NCBI GenBank assembly: GCA_947452235.1
Contig: CANGBK010000002.1
Span: 1-64,000 of the forward strand
Length of the DNA stretch: 64,000 bases
Direction: 5' to 3'
Source: Micrococcales bacterium
GTDB taxonomy: Bacteria > Actinomycetota > Actinomycetes > Actinomycetales > Microbacteriaceae
Made by a program: the position numbers and the translations under genes
Shown: in pieces, positions 1-8,440 of the stretch
Layout: every line of letters begins with the position of its first letter
Position numbering within the stretch: the first letter of the stretch is position 1
Notes under the pieces: generated by a model
What the model saw: only the letters and a program-made list of their open reading frames with translations
Told to the model about the DNA's origin: nothing
Database searches by the model: none

Positions 1-329
1 CCCTCGATAGGTGCTCCACTTTCATAGAGCTTTCTCCACTCACCATGAGACATACCTTCGGCTGTTCCAAAAGATCGTTCAATCAGTTCAGGAATAACAG
101 CAACTTTCAAGCCAAGAGGCTCGGCAATGATAGCTGCAGTGTCTCTGGCTCTTGAAAGCGGTGAAGCCAGGATGACATCCCACGAACCAACTTCGAATTT
201 TAGGCTGGCTGATTTTGCTTGAGCGATACCTGTTTGATTGAGGGGAATGTCACTCGAGCCTTGAAGCCTGAGATCGATGTTCCAATCGGTTTGCCCGTGT
301 CTAAGTAAACCTAAAGTTGTTTCAGTCAA
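1..329 (-). CDS. Histidine phosphatase family protein (5' part; continues beyond the left edge)
   Basis: The reverse strand reads from a TTG codon at 329-327 through LRHGQTDWN, the phosphohistidine motif (RHG) of the phosphoglycerate mutase/histidine phosphatase superfamily. A catalytic-acid region around ERSFGTAEG follows. About 109 residues are visible and the frame is open to base 1. The TTG start overlaps the sirtuin gene upstream by 8 nt, so the two are probably translationally coupled. The family includes phosphoglycerate mutase-like, cobalamin (CobC-like) and broad-specificity sugar-phosphate phosphatases. The substrate cannot be chosen from this fragment. Confidence 0.85.
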   Translation of the reverse strand, partial: MTETTLGLLRHGQTDWNIDLRLQGSSDIPLNQTGIAQAKSASLKFEVGSWDVILASPLSRARDTAAIIAEPLGLKVAVIPELIERSFGTAEGMSHGEWRKLYESGAPIE

Positions 330-1152
330 TGAGTAGCCTTTCAAGTGCTATCGATGTGTTGGCTTCAATTTTTGCGCTCGCTATAACATCAGCACGAGTT
401 GGCCCTATGTTTACGATAACGATTGGCTTGCCAGTCTTGGCAGCTTGACGCGCGAAACGATAGCCAGAGTTAACAGTTAGGGATGATCCAGCAACGAGGA
501 TGGCATCAGCTGCTTCTAGTTCTTGCATTGACTTCTCAACTCGGTCTACTGGAACAGATTCACCGAAGAAGACGACATCCGGTTTGTATTTCCCACCACA
601 AGAACAGTTTGGAACTTTAAATTCTGAAGTTCCCTCGACTTCCGCATCACCATCAGGAGTGAATTCAACATTCGCGTCTTTAGAAATGTTCGGGTTTAGC
701 TCTTCTAACAGTGAATCCATTTCTTGACGAGTGATGAGTTTCTTGCAAGATAGGCAGATTACTCGATCCAATCGTCCATGCAAATCAACGACTTTCTTGC
801 TTCCTGCTTGTTGATGCAAACCATCAACGTTTTGGGTAACTAGGAAACTAATCTGTCCACTGGCTTCAGCGGAGGCTATAGCAAAATGTCCTTGGTTTGA
901 TTTAGCGATAGCTATACGAGACCAACCAACATAACTTCTGGCCCAGTAACGCTGTTGAGCTTCAAAGGAACCCATGAAAGTGTCATAGGTCATCGGATGT
1001 CTAGCTACTCGGCCTTCACCGCGGTAATCTGGGATACCCGAATCGGTGCTCAGACCAGCTCCAGTTAGAGCAAAAATTCTTTTCCCCGCGAGTCTTTGCC
1101 TTGCCACCTCAATGGAATATTCGGCTGCTTCTGAAAGCTCAACTGATGACAT
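322..1152 (-). CDS. cobB: Sir2-family NAD-dependent protein deacylase (sirtuin)
   Basis: This 276-residue protein removes acyl groups from lysines using NAD+. It has the Rossmann-type NAD motif GAGLSTDSGIPD (about residues 31-42), the TQNVDGLH motif (106-113) and the likely catalytic His near 125. Two Cys pairs (CLSC near 133 and CSC near 184) are the expected structural zinc site, although the spacing of the second pair is tight. Length is slightly above that of a typical bacterial CobB (about 240-280). It sits just downstream of tRNA-Leu and overlaps the start of the histidine phosphatase gene, suggesting a two-gene transcript. In bacteria a common target is acetyl-CoA synthetase, but nothing here identifies the substrate. 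Confidence 0.9.
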   Translation of the reverse strand: MSSVELSEAAEYSIEVARQRLAGKRIFALTGAGLSTDSGIPDYRGEGRVARHPMTYDTFMGSFEAQQRYWARSYVGWSRIAIAKSNQGHFAIASAEASGQISFLVTQNVDGLHQQAGSKKVVDLHGRLDRVICLSCKKLITRQEMDSLLEELNPNISKDANVEFTPDGDAEVEGTSEFKVPNCSCGGKYKPDVVFFGESVPVDRVEKSMQELEAADAILVAGSSLTVNSGYRFARQAAKTGKPIVIVNIGPTRADVIASAKIEANTSIALERLLID

Positions 1153-1184
1153 TTGGGAGATAGGTTTTCTAACTGTTAGGTTCG

Positions 1185-1267
1185 TGTCCGAAAGGGGACT
1201 TGAACCCCTACCCTCTAACGAGGACTAGCACCTCAAGCTAGCGCGTCTACCATTCCGCCACCCGGAC
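1185..1267 (-). tRNA. tRNA-Leu (anticodon GAG)
   Basis: On the reverse strand the acceptor arm GTCCGGG (1267-1261) pairs with TTCGGAC (1192-1186) through five Watson-Crick pairs and two G-T pairs. The anticodon stem CTAGC/GCTAG encloses the loop TTGAGGT, giving anticodon GAG for CUC/CUU leucine codons. A long variable arm and the T-arm GGGTTCAAGTCCC are visible, as expected for a class II tRNA. The discriminator base is A, and CCA is not encoded. The gene lies alone between the sirtuin gene and the small + strand gene at 1370. Confidence 0.93.
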
Positions 1268-1369
1268 AAAGGTGTGTATGTAACAGGTCTAATTTACTAT
1301 GAAACCTCGGGAACTATTTTTCCTAGTCAGCATCCATGATTATTAGCGTTTCAGGAGTAGTTTTGGCTT

Positions 1370-1588
1370 ATGGCTCAGGACGCAAGAAACTCTCTAAACA
1401 AATTTGTTGCCGCATTAGAAAGGCATTTCGAAGCGGTTGCCACCGGTCGTGGTAGCGATGACCCATCGGTTTTAGCAGCCTATGAACATCTCAAAGATGC
1501 CTTCCTCGATTACGAAGAGACTCTCTCTGATAAGTTCTCTGAGTTCCTGCCTATGGAACTAGTCGAAGACGAGGAAGATTGGGCATGA
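1370..1588 (+). CDS. Small acidic conserved-type hypothetical protein
   Basis: This 72-residue soluble protein is rich in Asp and Glu, especially the C-terminal MELVEDEEDW segment, and has no membrane segment or Cys motif. Composition suggests two helices separated by a GRGSDDP turn. I do not recognise a characterised family. An AGGAG sequence lies about 12 nt upstream of the ATG, somewhat far for a ribosome-binding site. The stop codon overlaps the start of uppP as ATGA, so the two genes are almost certainly co-translated, which supports this being a real gene. Confidence 0.7.
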   Translation: MAQDARNSLNKFVAALERHFEAVATGRGSDDPSVLAAYEHLKDAFLDYEETLSDKFSEFLPMELVEDEEDWA

Positions 1589-2424
1589 GTTTTATCCAGG
1601 GACTAATTCTTGGCTTAATTCAAGGTTTAACCGAGTTCCTACCTATCTCTTCTAGCGCTCACGTGCAAATAGCTTCAGAACTTATGCAAGTCCCAGGTCT
1701 TAGTGATAAAAACTCTGCAACAACAGCTTTCGTAGCAACCATTCAGTTGGGAACCGAAGCTGCTGTTCTTCTGTATTTCGCTAAAGACATTTGGCGCTTA
1801 CTGTCAGCTTTCTTTGTTGGTATTTTCAACTCAAAGAAGAGAAACAATGCTGATTACCGCATGGCTTGGTATGTGATCATCGGATCTATTCCAGTTGCCC
1901 TAGTTGGTTTGATTTTCAAACACTTCATTGAAACAACTGTCCGCAACCTTTGGGTTATCGCAATGACCATGATTGTTTTCGGTTTAGTTCTTCTAGTTGC
2001 AGACAGAATTGGCAATAAAGAGAAGTCAATAAAAGAACTAACTTTTGGGTCCGCAATGCTTTTTGGTATAGGCCAAATGCTTGCAGTAATCCCAGGAGTT
2101 TCAAGGTCAGGTGCCAGCATAAGCTTTGGACTTTTCGCTGGATTCAACAGAGCAGCCGCAGCTAGATTTTCTTTCTTGATTGGTATCCCTGCAGTTTTAG
2201 CTAGCGGACTACTCGAATTCAAGGACAGTTACCACAACCTAGATTCAGCTTCACTATCTGGAACTTTGGTTGCAACAGTAACCTCATTTGTCGTTGGTTA
2301 CTTTGTTGTAGCTGGACTATTGAAATACCTGAACAAAGGCTCTTTCGTGCCTTTTGTTATTTGGCGCGTACTAGTTGGTATTGCTCTAATCGCAATGCTC
2401 TCTAACGGAGTTATTGCAGCTTAG
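1585..2424 (+). CDS. uppP: Undecaprenyl-diphosphatase (UppP/BacA)
   Basis: This polytopic membrane enzyme dephosphorylates undecaprenyl diphosphate so that the lipid carrier can be reused for peptidoglycan synthesis. The diagnostic motifs are GLTEFLPISSSAHV near the N-terminus and PGVSRSGASI near residue 170, with several hydrophobic helices around them. Its 279 residues match the family. I place the start at ATG 1585, which overlaps the previous stop as ATGA; an in-frame TTG at 1579 is less likely. Its stop overlaps the stop of the convergent PAC2 gene by 4 nt (TTAG). Confidence 0.95.
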   Translation: MSFIQGLILGLIQGLTEFLPISSSAHVQIASELMQVPGLSDKNSATTAFVATIQLGTEAAVLLYFAKDIWRLLSAFFVGIFNSKKRNNADYRMAWYVIIGSIPVALVGLIFKHFIETTVRNLWVIAMTMIVFGLVLLVADRIGNKEKSIKELTFGSAMLFGIGQMLAVIPGVSRSGASISFGLFAGFNRAAAARFSFLIGIPAVLASGLLEFKDSYHNLDSASLSGTLVATVTSFVVGYFVVAGLLKYLNKGSFVPFVIWRVLVGIALIAMLSNGVIAA

Positions 2425-3293
2425 TTTTCAGGAGAATCCGTATCGGTTTCGTTCTGTCTTAGATATTTTTCAAATTCAAAGGCCAACTGATCTGTATTGA
2501 GCTCTTCAGCTTCTGATTCATCTCTAGCTTTTTCTAGAGAGGTGATGTAGTTCTGAAGATCTTCGTCACCTTCTACGAAGTCATCAACTGAACGTTCCCA
2601 TTCAAAAGCTGCCGTGAGCAACTCTTTGTGGTCAACTTCAAAGCCCAACATAATCTCAAGGTCATTTACTAAAGCTAGAGCCGCTTTAGGTGAAGGCATC
2701 GATGCAACGTAGTGAGGAACCTGAGCCCAAGTTGAGATGGTGGCTAGCCCAGCTTTTTCAAGTGCATGCCCTAGGACAGACATAAATCCAGCTCGACCAT
2801 CGTAATTGCTTCGTTCAATACCAAAAGCGTTTCTCACTTTTGCTGTTTGAGAATTCTTGTGGATTTTGATTGGACGGTTGTGTGGTGCTTCATAGGCTAG
2901 AGAACCGAGCATGATGACGGAAGTGATGTCCCGGTCTTCAATAATTTCTTTTAGCTCATCTCTTAGGTAAGGCCACTGCATGGCAGGTTCCTGACCAATA
3001 AGGAAATATAGTTCAAGATCTTTAGTTGCCGGGGTAGTAGCTGAGGGACCCCAAAGCTCGATACTTGGCCACAGGAAGTCTCTATCACCGTGCTCATCTA
3101 AAACGATGATTGGACGTTGTCTTAGGTAATCAAAGTATTCAGACTCATCGATACTCACCAGGCGCTCACAGTTCAGTTTGTCTTTGATGTAGGTGGCAGC
3201 CCCGGTAGCCCCAGAGCCTGCGTCTGTCCACCCGTCTAAAGCCACAATCAACACACGGCCACTAAAAATCTTTGAAGTCTCGCTCAAATCCAT
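2421..3293 (-). CDS. PAC2 family protein
   Basis: This 290-residue soluble protein shows the actinobacterial PAC2 pattern: an N-terminal ALDGWTDAGSGATGA segment, a central region with MLGSLAYEAPHNRP, a G-rich MSVLGHALEKAG segment, and an acidic C-terminal tail. PAC2 was named after a eukaryotic proteasome assembly chaperone, but the bacterial role is not established. The gene is divergent from the HAD hydrolase (67 nt apart) and convergent with uppP. In many actinobacteria it lies near trmI and the proteasome/pupylation genes. Here trmI is close but the pupylation genes are not present. Confidence 0.87.
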   Translation of the reverse strand: MDLSETSKIFSGRVLIVALDGWTDAGSGATGAATYIKDKLNCERLVSIDESEYFDYLRQRPIIVLDEHGDRDFLWPSIELWGPSATTPATKDLELYFLIGQEPAMQWPYLRDELKEIIEDRDITSVIMLGSLAYEAPHNRPIKIHKNSQTAKVRNAFGIERSNYDGRAGFMSVLGHALEKAGLATISTWAQVPHYVASMPSPKAALALVNDLEIMLGFEVDHKELLTAAFEWERSVDDFVEGDEDLQNYITSLEKARDESEAEELNTDQLAFEFEKYLRQNETDTDSPEN

Positions 3294-3345
3294 ACCATTT
3301 CACTGCTAGATGCTCTAGATAGAACTCTAATTCATAACGGCAGAT

Positions 3346-3361
3346 TAGACTTTGGGCATAA
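3346..3361 (+). promoter_or_regulatory. Candidate -10 element for a leaderless HAD hydrolase transcript
   Basis: TAGACT at 3346-3351 fits the actinobacterial -10 pattern TAnnnT and lies 9 nt before the ATG at 3361. No Shine-Dalgarno sequence precedes the ATG. Spacing is slightly long for transcription to start exactly at the ATG. Confidence 0.35.
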
Positions 3362-4017
3362 TGTTTGGACTTAAAAGCCCCTTTGCCGTGCTCTTTGACA
3401 TGGATGGCACACTTATCGACTCAGAACCGTATTGGATTCAAAGTGAACGAGAACTAGCCACTGAGCACAATGGTGTTTGGACCGATCAAGATGGCTTAGA
3501 TGTTGTTGGGATGAGTTTGGACAAATCCTCTCAGCTATTCAAAGACCGCACCAACGTCCCTCTAGAACCTGAAGAAATCGTAGCCCGGCTAACCTCAGAG
3601 GTTCAAGGCAAACTGGCTAAATCTATTCCTTGGCGTCCAGGGGCTAAGGAACTACTACTTGATCTTAGAAATCACGGCGTGAAGACTGCTTTAGTTACGA
3701 TGTCTATGCACCGCATGGCTAAGCAAGTTGTTGATGCCATTGAATTTGATGCGTTTGACCTCATCGTTGCTGGCGATGACGTTAGACACGGTAAACCTCA
3801 CCCAGAGGCTTATCTAAAGGCAGCGCAGGAACTTGGGTTTGATCCAGCCAGATGCATTGCTTTTGAAGATTCTGTGTCTGGCCTAACTTCTGCCGAAGCT
3901 GCTGGAACTTACGCGATTGGTATCCCACACGTTGTTGGGATCCCAGAAAAACCAGGAAGAATTCTTTGGGAAACTCTCGAAGGTGTCACCTATAAGAAGC
4001 TAAGGAAGTTGCTGTAA
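3361..4017 (+). CDS. HAD superfamily hydrolase (beta-phosphoglucomutase/phosphatase-like)
   Basis: The protein of 218 residues has HAD motif I as FDMDGTLIDSE near residues 12-22. Motif II is likely TMS near 120, the motif III lysine is in GKPHPEAY, and motif IV is FEDSVSGLTSA. The helical cap inserted after motif I makes it a subfamily I enzyme, like beta-phosphoglucomutases and small sugar-phosphate phosphatases. I prefer ATG 3361 over TTG 3352. Its last base is the first base of the trmI start codon (TAATG), so the pair is coupled. The substrate cannot be read from the sequence. Confidence 0.88.
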   Translation: MFGLKSPFAVLFDMDGTLIDSEPYWIQSERELATEHNGVWTDQDGLDVVGMSLDKSSQLFKDRTNVPLEPEEIVARLTSEVQGKLAKSIPWRPGAKELLLDLRNHGVKTALVTMSMHRMAKQVVDAIEFDAFDLIVAGDDVRHGKPHPEAYLKAAQELGFDPARCIAFEDSVSGLTSAEAAGTYAIGIPHVVGIPEKPGRILWETLEGVTYKKLRKLL

Positions 4018-4991
4018 TGGCTAGAGCACTACGAGGAGTTTTTCAGTCGGGGGAGAGAGTTCAACTAACTGGCCCTAAAGGACGGTTGAACACAATCACT
4101 TTAGCTACCGGTGCAGTTTTTGGAACTCACCGAGGCAATGTGAAGCACGATGACATCATCGGATTGCCTGATGGTTCAGTAATCAAGAGTGAAGCGGGTA
4201 TCGAGTATTTGGTCCTAAGACCTCTTCTTACAGACTTTGTTTTGTCTATGCCTAGGGGAGCAGCAATTGTTTATCCGAAGGATGCTGCAAACATCGTAAC
4301 TATGGGAGACATATTTCCTGGTGCTCACGTAATTGAAGCCGGTGTTGGATCTGGTGCTCTAAGTATGTATTTGCTAAGAGCAATTGGCTCTGAAGGAACT
4401 CTTACCTCTTTTGAAAGAAGAGAAGATTTCGCTGAGATAGCTCAAGCTAACGTCACTGCGGCTTTTGGATATAGACCAAATAACTGGCAGGTGAATGTTG
4501 GAAGCTTGCAAGAAGAGTTGCCTAAGAAAGTTCAGCCGCAGAGTGTCGATCGTGTTGTTCTAGACATGTTGGCACCTTGGGAGTGTTTAGAAGAGGTTGG
4601 GAAAGTTTTGCAACCTGGTGGAGTGCTAGTTTGCTACGTTGCAACAGTCACTCAACTTTCTAGAGTTGCAGAAGATATCAAGGCAACAGGGGAGTTCACT
4701 GAACCTGAATCTTTCGAGACACTTTTTAGAGGCTGGCACCTGCAAGGACTTGCCGTTAGACCTGAACACAGGATGTCCGGGCACACAGGCTTCTTGCTAA
4801 CTGCTAGGAAGCTGGCTCCTGGAACTGTTTTGCCTTCGTTTGTTAGAAGAGCTAAACCCGAGTTTGAAGATGAGGATATTGCGGTTTGGAACCCTGAGCA
4901 TGTGGGTGAGCGCAAAGTTAGCGATAAGAAGGTTAGAAAGAGCCTTAGAGCAGCCCAAAAAGCGGCTGATTCAATTGTCGGTGGTTCCTAA
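4017..4991 (+). CDS. trmI: tRNA (adenine-58-N1)-methyltransferase TrmI
   Basis: This 324-residue enzyme methylates N1 of A58 in the tRNA T-loop. The N-terminal beta domain (residues 1-70) is followed by a Rossmann-like methyltransferase with SAM motif VIEAGVGSGALS (about 105-116) and an acidic strand LDMLAPWE near 180. A basic, Lys-rich C-terminal tail follows. The actinobacterial enzyme (Rv2118c) is a homotetramer and usually lies beside the Mpa-Dop-Pup-PafA genes. Here the next gene is an FKBP lipoprotein. Confidence 0.95.
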   Translation: MARALRGVFQSGERVQLTGPKGRLNTITLATGAVFGTHRGNVKHDDIIGLPDGSVIKSEAGIEYLVLRPLLTDFVLSMPRGAAIVYPKDAANIVTMGDIFPGAHVIEAGVGSGALSMYLLRAIGSEGTLTSFERREDFAEIAQANVTAAFGYRPNNWQVNVGSLQEELPKKVQPQSVDRVVLDMLAPWECLEEVGKVLQPGGVLVCYVATVTQLSRVAEDIKATGEFTEPESFETLFRGWHLQGLAVRPEHRMSGHTGFLLTARKLAPGTVLPSFVRRAKPEFEDEDIAVWNPEHVGERKVSDKKVRKSLRAAQKAADSIVGGS

Positions 4992-5034
4992 AAACGAGGG
5001 CTAAACTTAGTAAAAACCATAGAAAGCTGAACCA

Positions 5035-6000
5035 GTGCAAAAACTAAGAATCATCGCCCTATCTGTTGCCGTAGTTGCCCTTTTAGCAGGCTGTGCGGGG
5101 TCTAACCCAACCTTGAATGCTTTCGAGGGCATCACACCTGCTTGTGATCACTTCCAAGGTGGTAAGGCCATTGATTCCGTTGAGGTAACCCTTAAAGATG
5201 CAGGAGCACCAAAGGTGGACTTTGCAACGGCAAACCCAAAGGTTAGCTTCGCATCTGCGCTTTCAAAGATTTCTAAACCAGAATCAAAGATTGTTTCTGA
5301 AGGTAATGGTCCAGTTTTCACCGGCAATGAACTAGTGCTCATGGATTACGCCGTTTACTCATCAACTTCAGGCAAGCTTGCTGGTGCAAACAAGTTCGAT
5401 GGCTCAGATGCTCAAGCTATTTACCTAGATACCAAGACTTATCCAGTTTTCTGTAATGCACTTTCAGGTGTTAAGCAGGGTTCAGTAGTTGCATTAGCGG
5501 TTCCGGCAAATGCTTCAAACCCTGGTGGATCACTATATGTTTTCAAACTGGTCAAGGTAAACCTTCCTCACGCCAACGGTTCTGCCCAATCACCTGTTAG
5601 TGGATTACCTCAGGTAGTGAGAGATCCTAAGACTGGCCGTCCTGGTCTAGTTCCGCCAAGTTTTAACGCACCAACAGAATTCAAGTCAGCAGTTCTGATT
5701 GAAGGTAAAGGTGAAGTTGTTAAATCAACCGATTCAGTTACCATTCACTATTCACTTTGGAACTGGACTGGCGCTCTTGGTGGAACACTTGAATCATCTT
5801 GGGATTCACAACCAATCACTTTGAACCTAGCTACCGGCAGCATCGTAGGTTTGGGGAAGGCTCTAACTGGAGTTAAGGTCGGTTCACAGGTTATAGCCAG
5901 TATGCCTCCAGCTGATGCGTATGGCGCAACAGGCTCTGGAAGCGTTCCAGCTAATGCAACTTTGTTGTTTGTTATCGACGTTCTTGGAACAGATAAGTAA
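5035..6000 (+). CDS. FKBP-type peptidyl-prolyl isomerase lipoprotein
   Basis: The 321-residue product starts at GTG 5035 and has a lipoprotein signal peptide ending in LLAGC, with the lipid-bearing Cys at position 20. It is therefore expected on the outer face of the membrane. Two FKBP-like halves follow. The C-terminal one (about residues 210-318) has the VTIHYSLW strand and the VGLGKALTGVKVGSQVIASMP pattern of FKBP domains; the N-terminal half is degenerate. Function is folding of exported proteins, inferred from the family. It precedes pafB by 11 nt, the arrangement seen in related genomes. Confidence 0.87.
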   Translation: MQKLRIIALSVAVVALLAGCAGSNPTLNAFEGITPACDHFQGGKAIDSVEVTLKDAGAPKVDFATANPKVSFASALSKISKPESKIVSEGNGPVFTGNELVLMDYAVYSSTSGKLAGANKFDGSDAQAIYLDTKTYPVFCNALSGVKQGSVVALAVPANASNPGGSLYVFKLVKVNLPHANGSAQSPVSGLPQVVRDPKTGRPGLVPPSFNAPTEFKSAVLIEGKGEVVKSTDSVTIHYSLWNWTGALGGTLESSWDSQPITLNLATGSIVGLGKALTGVKVGSQVIASMPPADAYGATGSGSVPANATLLFVIDVLGTDK

Positions 6001-6011
6001 GTAAAGAGAAG

Positions 6012-7016
6012 ATGGCCGAAACACCTGCGGGTAAATACAAAGTCTCTAAGCCTGAGCGTTTATTCGCTTTGACTTGTGCACTTTTGTATTCCAAAGTTGG
6101 GCTATCTAAACATCAAATACTTAGCTCAATCCCTGGCTACATGGCTGAATACAAGCCAAATGGAAGTAATGCCAGCTTGGAAAGAAAGTTCGAGAGAGAC
6201 AAAGACACTCTTAGGCACAACGGAATCAATGTTGAGGCAGTTATTCCTCCCTATGAAGATGAGAATAACCAAGCAACTGTTTATGTAATCCGTAAAGAAG
6301 AGTTCACTTGGCCTAAAGACATCAAACTAACTGCAAGACAATTAGCACTACTGACACTTGCATCTGATGCTTGGGCTGGAGGTTCTCTTTCAACTGCAGC
6401 CAACAAAGGAATTGTGAAGTTGCGTTCAATGGGTGTGGTTGGCGAAGACTCAGACATCTCCGGTGTCGCACCGAGAATCATTGAGCATGAGCCTAACTTC
6501 AGAGAAATAAACAATGCTATCTCTGATCGAAGAGTGGTTCAGTTTGATTACCGAAACCCAAACACTGGCGTTATTGAAACTAGAACTTTGCAGCCTTGGT
6601 TATTGAGGCAGAGCGAAGGCATGTGGTTAGTGCTTGGCTTTGACGTTAAGAACGATCAGCCACGAAATTTTATGTTGCGAAGAATAGTGAGCCGAGTTTC
6701 TGTTGGAAGTAACAGTGCACCTTTTGATGCACCAGATCCTTCAGAGGTCAAAAAGGCTACAGATGAACTTGAGGCTTTTGCAGATAAGCAGATAGCTAAG
6801 TTGAAAGTTAAGCCAAACAGTGAAGCATGGTTCAAGTATCAGGTTGATACCAAACAGAAAAAGAACGATGGTGTGATTGCCATTCGTTACTACGACAAAT
6901 TTGTTATGGCAGAACAAATACGTGAGTACCCAGGTCAAGTTGAAGTACTTGAGCCTAAAGAACTTGCAGACCTTGTCGCTGAAGGATATAAACAAGTGGT
7001 GGACGATCATGGCTGA
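6012..7016 (+). CDS. pafB: PafB, WYL-domain transcriptional regulator subunit
   Basis: The protein has 334 residues. An N-terminal winged helix-turn-helix (about 10-90) is followed by a WYL domain around residues 170-230, which includes IETRTLQPWLL and WLVLGFD, and a C-terminal WCX extension. PafB and PafC form a complex that activates the LexA-independent DNA-damage regulon in mycobacteria. The name comes from their position next to pafA and not from a role in pupylation. The stop lies 8 nt inside the start of pafC, so the two proteins are produced together. Confidence 0.9.
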   Translation: MAETPAGKYKVSKPERLFALTCALLYSKVGLSKHQILSSIPGYMAEYKPNGSNASLERKFERDKDTLRHNGINVEAVIPPYEDENNQATVYVIRKEEFTWPKDIKLTARQLALLTLASDAWAGGSLSTAANKGIVKLRSMGVVGEDSDISGVAPRIIEHEPNFREINNAISDRRVVQFDYRNPNTGVIETRTLQPWLLRQSEGMWLVLGFDVKNDQPRNFMLRRIVSRVSVGSNSAPFDAPDPSEVKKATDELEAFADKQIAKLKVKPNSEAWFKYQVDTKQKKNDGVIAIRYYDKFVMAEQIREYPGQVEVLEPKELADLVAEGYKQVVDDHG

Positions 7017-7995
7017 ATCCAAGAAGCTTAGAGACTCAGATCGTTTCAACCTGATGTTGGCGTTGGTTGGGAATCTAATTGATGGCGCTCTGTATGACGT
7101 ACCTGAATTAGCTAAACACTTTAGAGTTCCTGAAAGTGAAATCAAGGAAGCAATCAAAAACCTTGGTTTCATAGAGATCAACTACCACTCACCTTATGGA
7201 ATCGATTTTGATGGGCTAGAGGAAGGCGATGTTGCGGTTCACTTTGGTGACAAGATGGCTATTCAAGAAGTACCTAGGCTTTCAGCTCGTCAGGCTTCAG
7301 CGCTAGCTGCTGGTTTGGTTTATTTGAAATCTATTCCAGGTATCGCAGATGTTGAAGAGATTGAGAAACTCCAGGAGATTATCGCCAGTGGTTTTGCTAA
7401 AACTAAGACACCGGAGGTAATAATTAATCCAATTGGTGTTGATCTTGACATTCGTATTCTTCGCCAGGCCATTAATAAGTCGCTAGCTATTAAATGTGAT
7501 TATCAGGACAACAAAAACGAAGTTACTATCGGGCGAATTATTGAACCGTTGAGAATTGATGTTCACAGTGAGTTCATCTACCTTCGTGGCTGGTGCCAAA
7601 CTAAGCAGGCACTTAGATCATTCCGTATTGACCGTATGCGTAACACTGAGATTCTTGACACTGTCAAGATAAGCGATAAGGCGAAACAAGCCGAACTCGA
7701 TGATGAGCTTTATGTTCCAGCGGAGAACGACATTCAGGTTGTTCTTGAAGTTCAACCAGGGGCATACGGGTTGATGTATGACTTGAAGCCAATCGCTGAA
7801 CCAGTTCCCGTAAATAAAACGAGCAGACGGTTCACAATCAAGGTTGGCGATGTTAGAAACCTCGGTCGTTTGGTGACTCGCTACGGGGGACTAGCTAAAG
7901 TAATTGCCCCGGAGGAAGCCAGAAAAGCTGTTAGGGATTTCGCTTTGGCTGCTTTGAATCCAGAAGGTTCTGATTCACCTAAGGATGCTGAGTAA
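7009..7995 (+). CDS. pafC: PafC, WYL-domain transcriptional regulator subunit
   Basis: The 328-residue partner of PafB has the same layout: an N-terminal HTH (residues 8-60), a WYL domain with IIEPLRIDV and FIYLRGWC near 185-205, and a WCX domain. I place the start at ATG 7009, overlapping pafB by 8 nt. The frame stays open upstream for 44 codons, but those codons lie inside pafB and do not resemble the family. Its stop overlaps the next ATG by one base (TAATG). The WYL domain is thought to sense single-stranded DNA during damage. Confidence 0.9.
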   Translation: MAESKKLRDSDRFNLMLALVGNLIDGALYDVPELAKHFRVPESEIKEAIKNLGFIEINYHSPYGIDFDGLEEGDVAVHFGDKMAIQEVPRLSARQASALAAGLVYLKSIPGIADVEEIEKLQEIIASGFAKTKTPEVIINPIGVDLDIRILRQAINKSLAIKCDYQDNKNEVTIGRIIEPLRIDVHSEFIYLRGWCQTKQALRSFRIDRMRNTEILDTVKISDKAKQAELDDELYVPAENDIQVVLEVQPGAYGLMYDLKPIAEPVPVNKTSRRFTIKVGDVRNLGRLVTRYGGLAKVIAPEEARKAVRDFALAALNPEGSDSPKDAE

Positions 7996-8225
7996 TGGCC
8001 AATTTTGTTCCATACTTTGTTGCCGTCCTGGTTGGGAGTTCAACTATTGCTTTGATCTGGGTTTTTATGAAACTTAGGGCTGCAAGCAAGCGCATTTCTC
8101 GTTCAATAGACCCGATAAACCAAAAGGCTAAAGGGCTTAAACTTGAGCTAAGCGCTCTAAAGCGCTCAAGACTAGACAGACAGCGTAGGCTGGAAGCTAG
8201 AAACAACACCGTATCCGAGAAGTAA
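7995..8225 (+). CDS. Small single-pass membrane protein of unknown function
   Basis: This 76-residue protein has one N-terminal hydrophobic segment (about residues 5-25). A strongly basic helical tail rich in Lys, Arg and Leu (about 28-70) follows and is likely amphipathic or a short coiled coil in the cytoplasm. I do not recognise a family. The start overlaps the pafC stop as TAATG, and tatA begins 8 nt after its stop, so it is embedded in the pafBC-tatAC transcript. Its shape (one helix plus charged tail) is TatA-like, but no TatA motif is present. Confidence 0.7.
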   Translation: MANFVPYFVAVLVGSSTIALIWVFMKLRAASKRISRSIDPINQKAKGLKLELSALKRSRLDRQRRLEARNNTVSEK

Positions 8226-8233
8226 GGCTAATT

Positions 8234-8440
8234 ATGTTAAGAGGACTCGAAGGATGGCACATTATTGTCATCGTGCTAGTGGTTCTTGTGATCTGGGGAG
8301 CTCCTAAGCTTCCAGGATTTGCAAAGAGTCTTGGCCAGTCAATGCGCATTTTCCGCAAAGAAATGAAGCAGATGAGTGACGAGCGTGCCGAGGACAAGAA
8401 GCCTAGCGTTGAGAAAGACGAAACCAAAGAAGAGAAGTAA
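8234..8440 (+). CDS. tatA: Sec-independent protein translocase subunit TatA
   Basis: The 68-residue protein has a short N-terminal transmembrane helix (about residues 9-22), a GAPKLPGFAKSLG hinge, and an amphipathic helix (about 30-50) with a charged C-terminus. This is the TatA/E architecture. TatA multimers form the translocation pore for folded proteins recruited by TatC. No separate TatB is seen here, although actinobacteria usually encode one elsewhere. The stop overlaps the tatC start by one base. Confidence 0.93.
   Translation: MLRGLEGWHIIVIVLVVLVIWGAPKLPGFAKSLGQSMRIFRKEMKQMSDERAEDKKPSVEKDETKEEK

Noticed and set aside
6877..7008. Upstream extension of pafC by 44 codons
   Set aside because: This stretch encodes the end of PafB in another frame. 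Family similarity of PafC begins at ATG 7009, which gives the usual short overlap.
6741..7181. A 146-codon open frame on the minus strand
   Set aside because: It lies antisense to the pafB/pafC junction, its translation has no family resemblance, and the + strand genes are secure.
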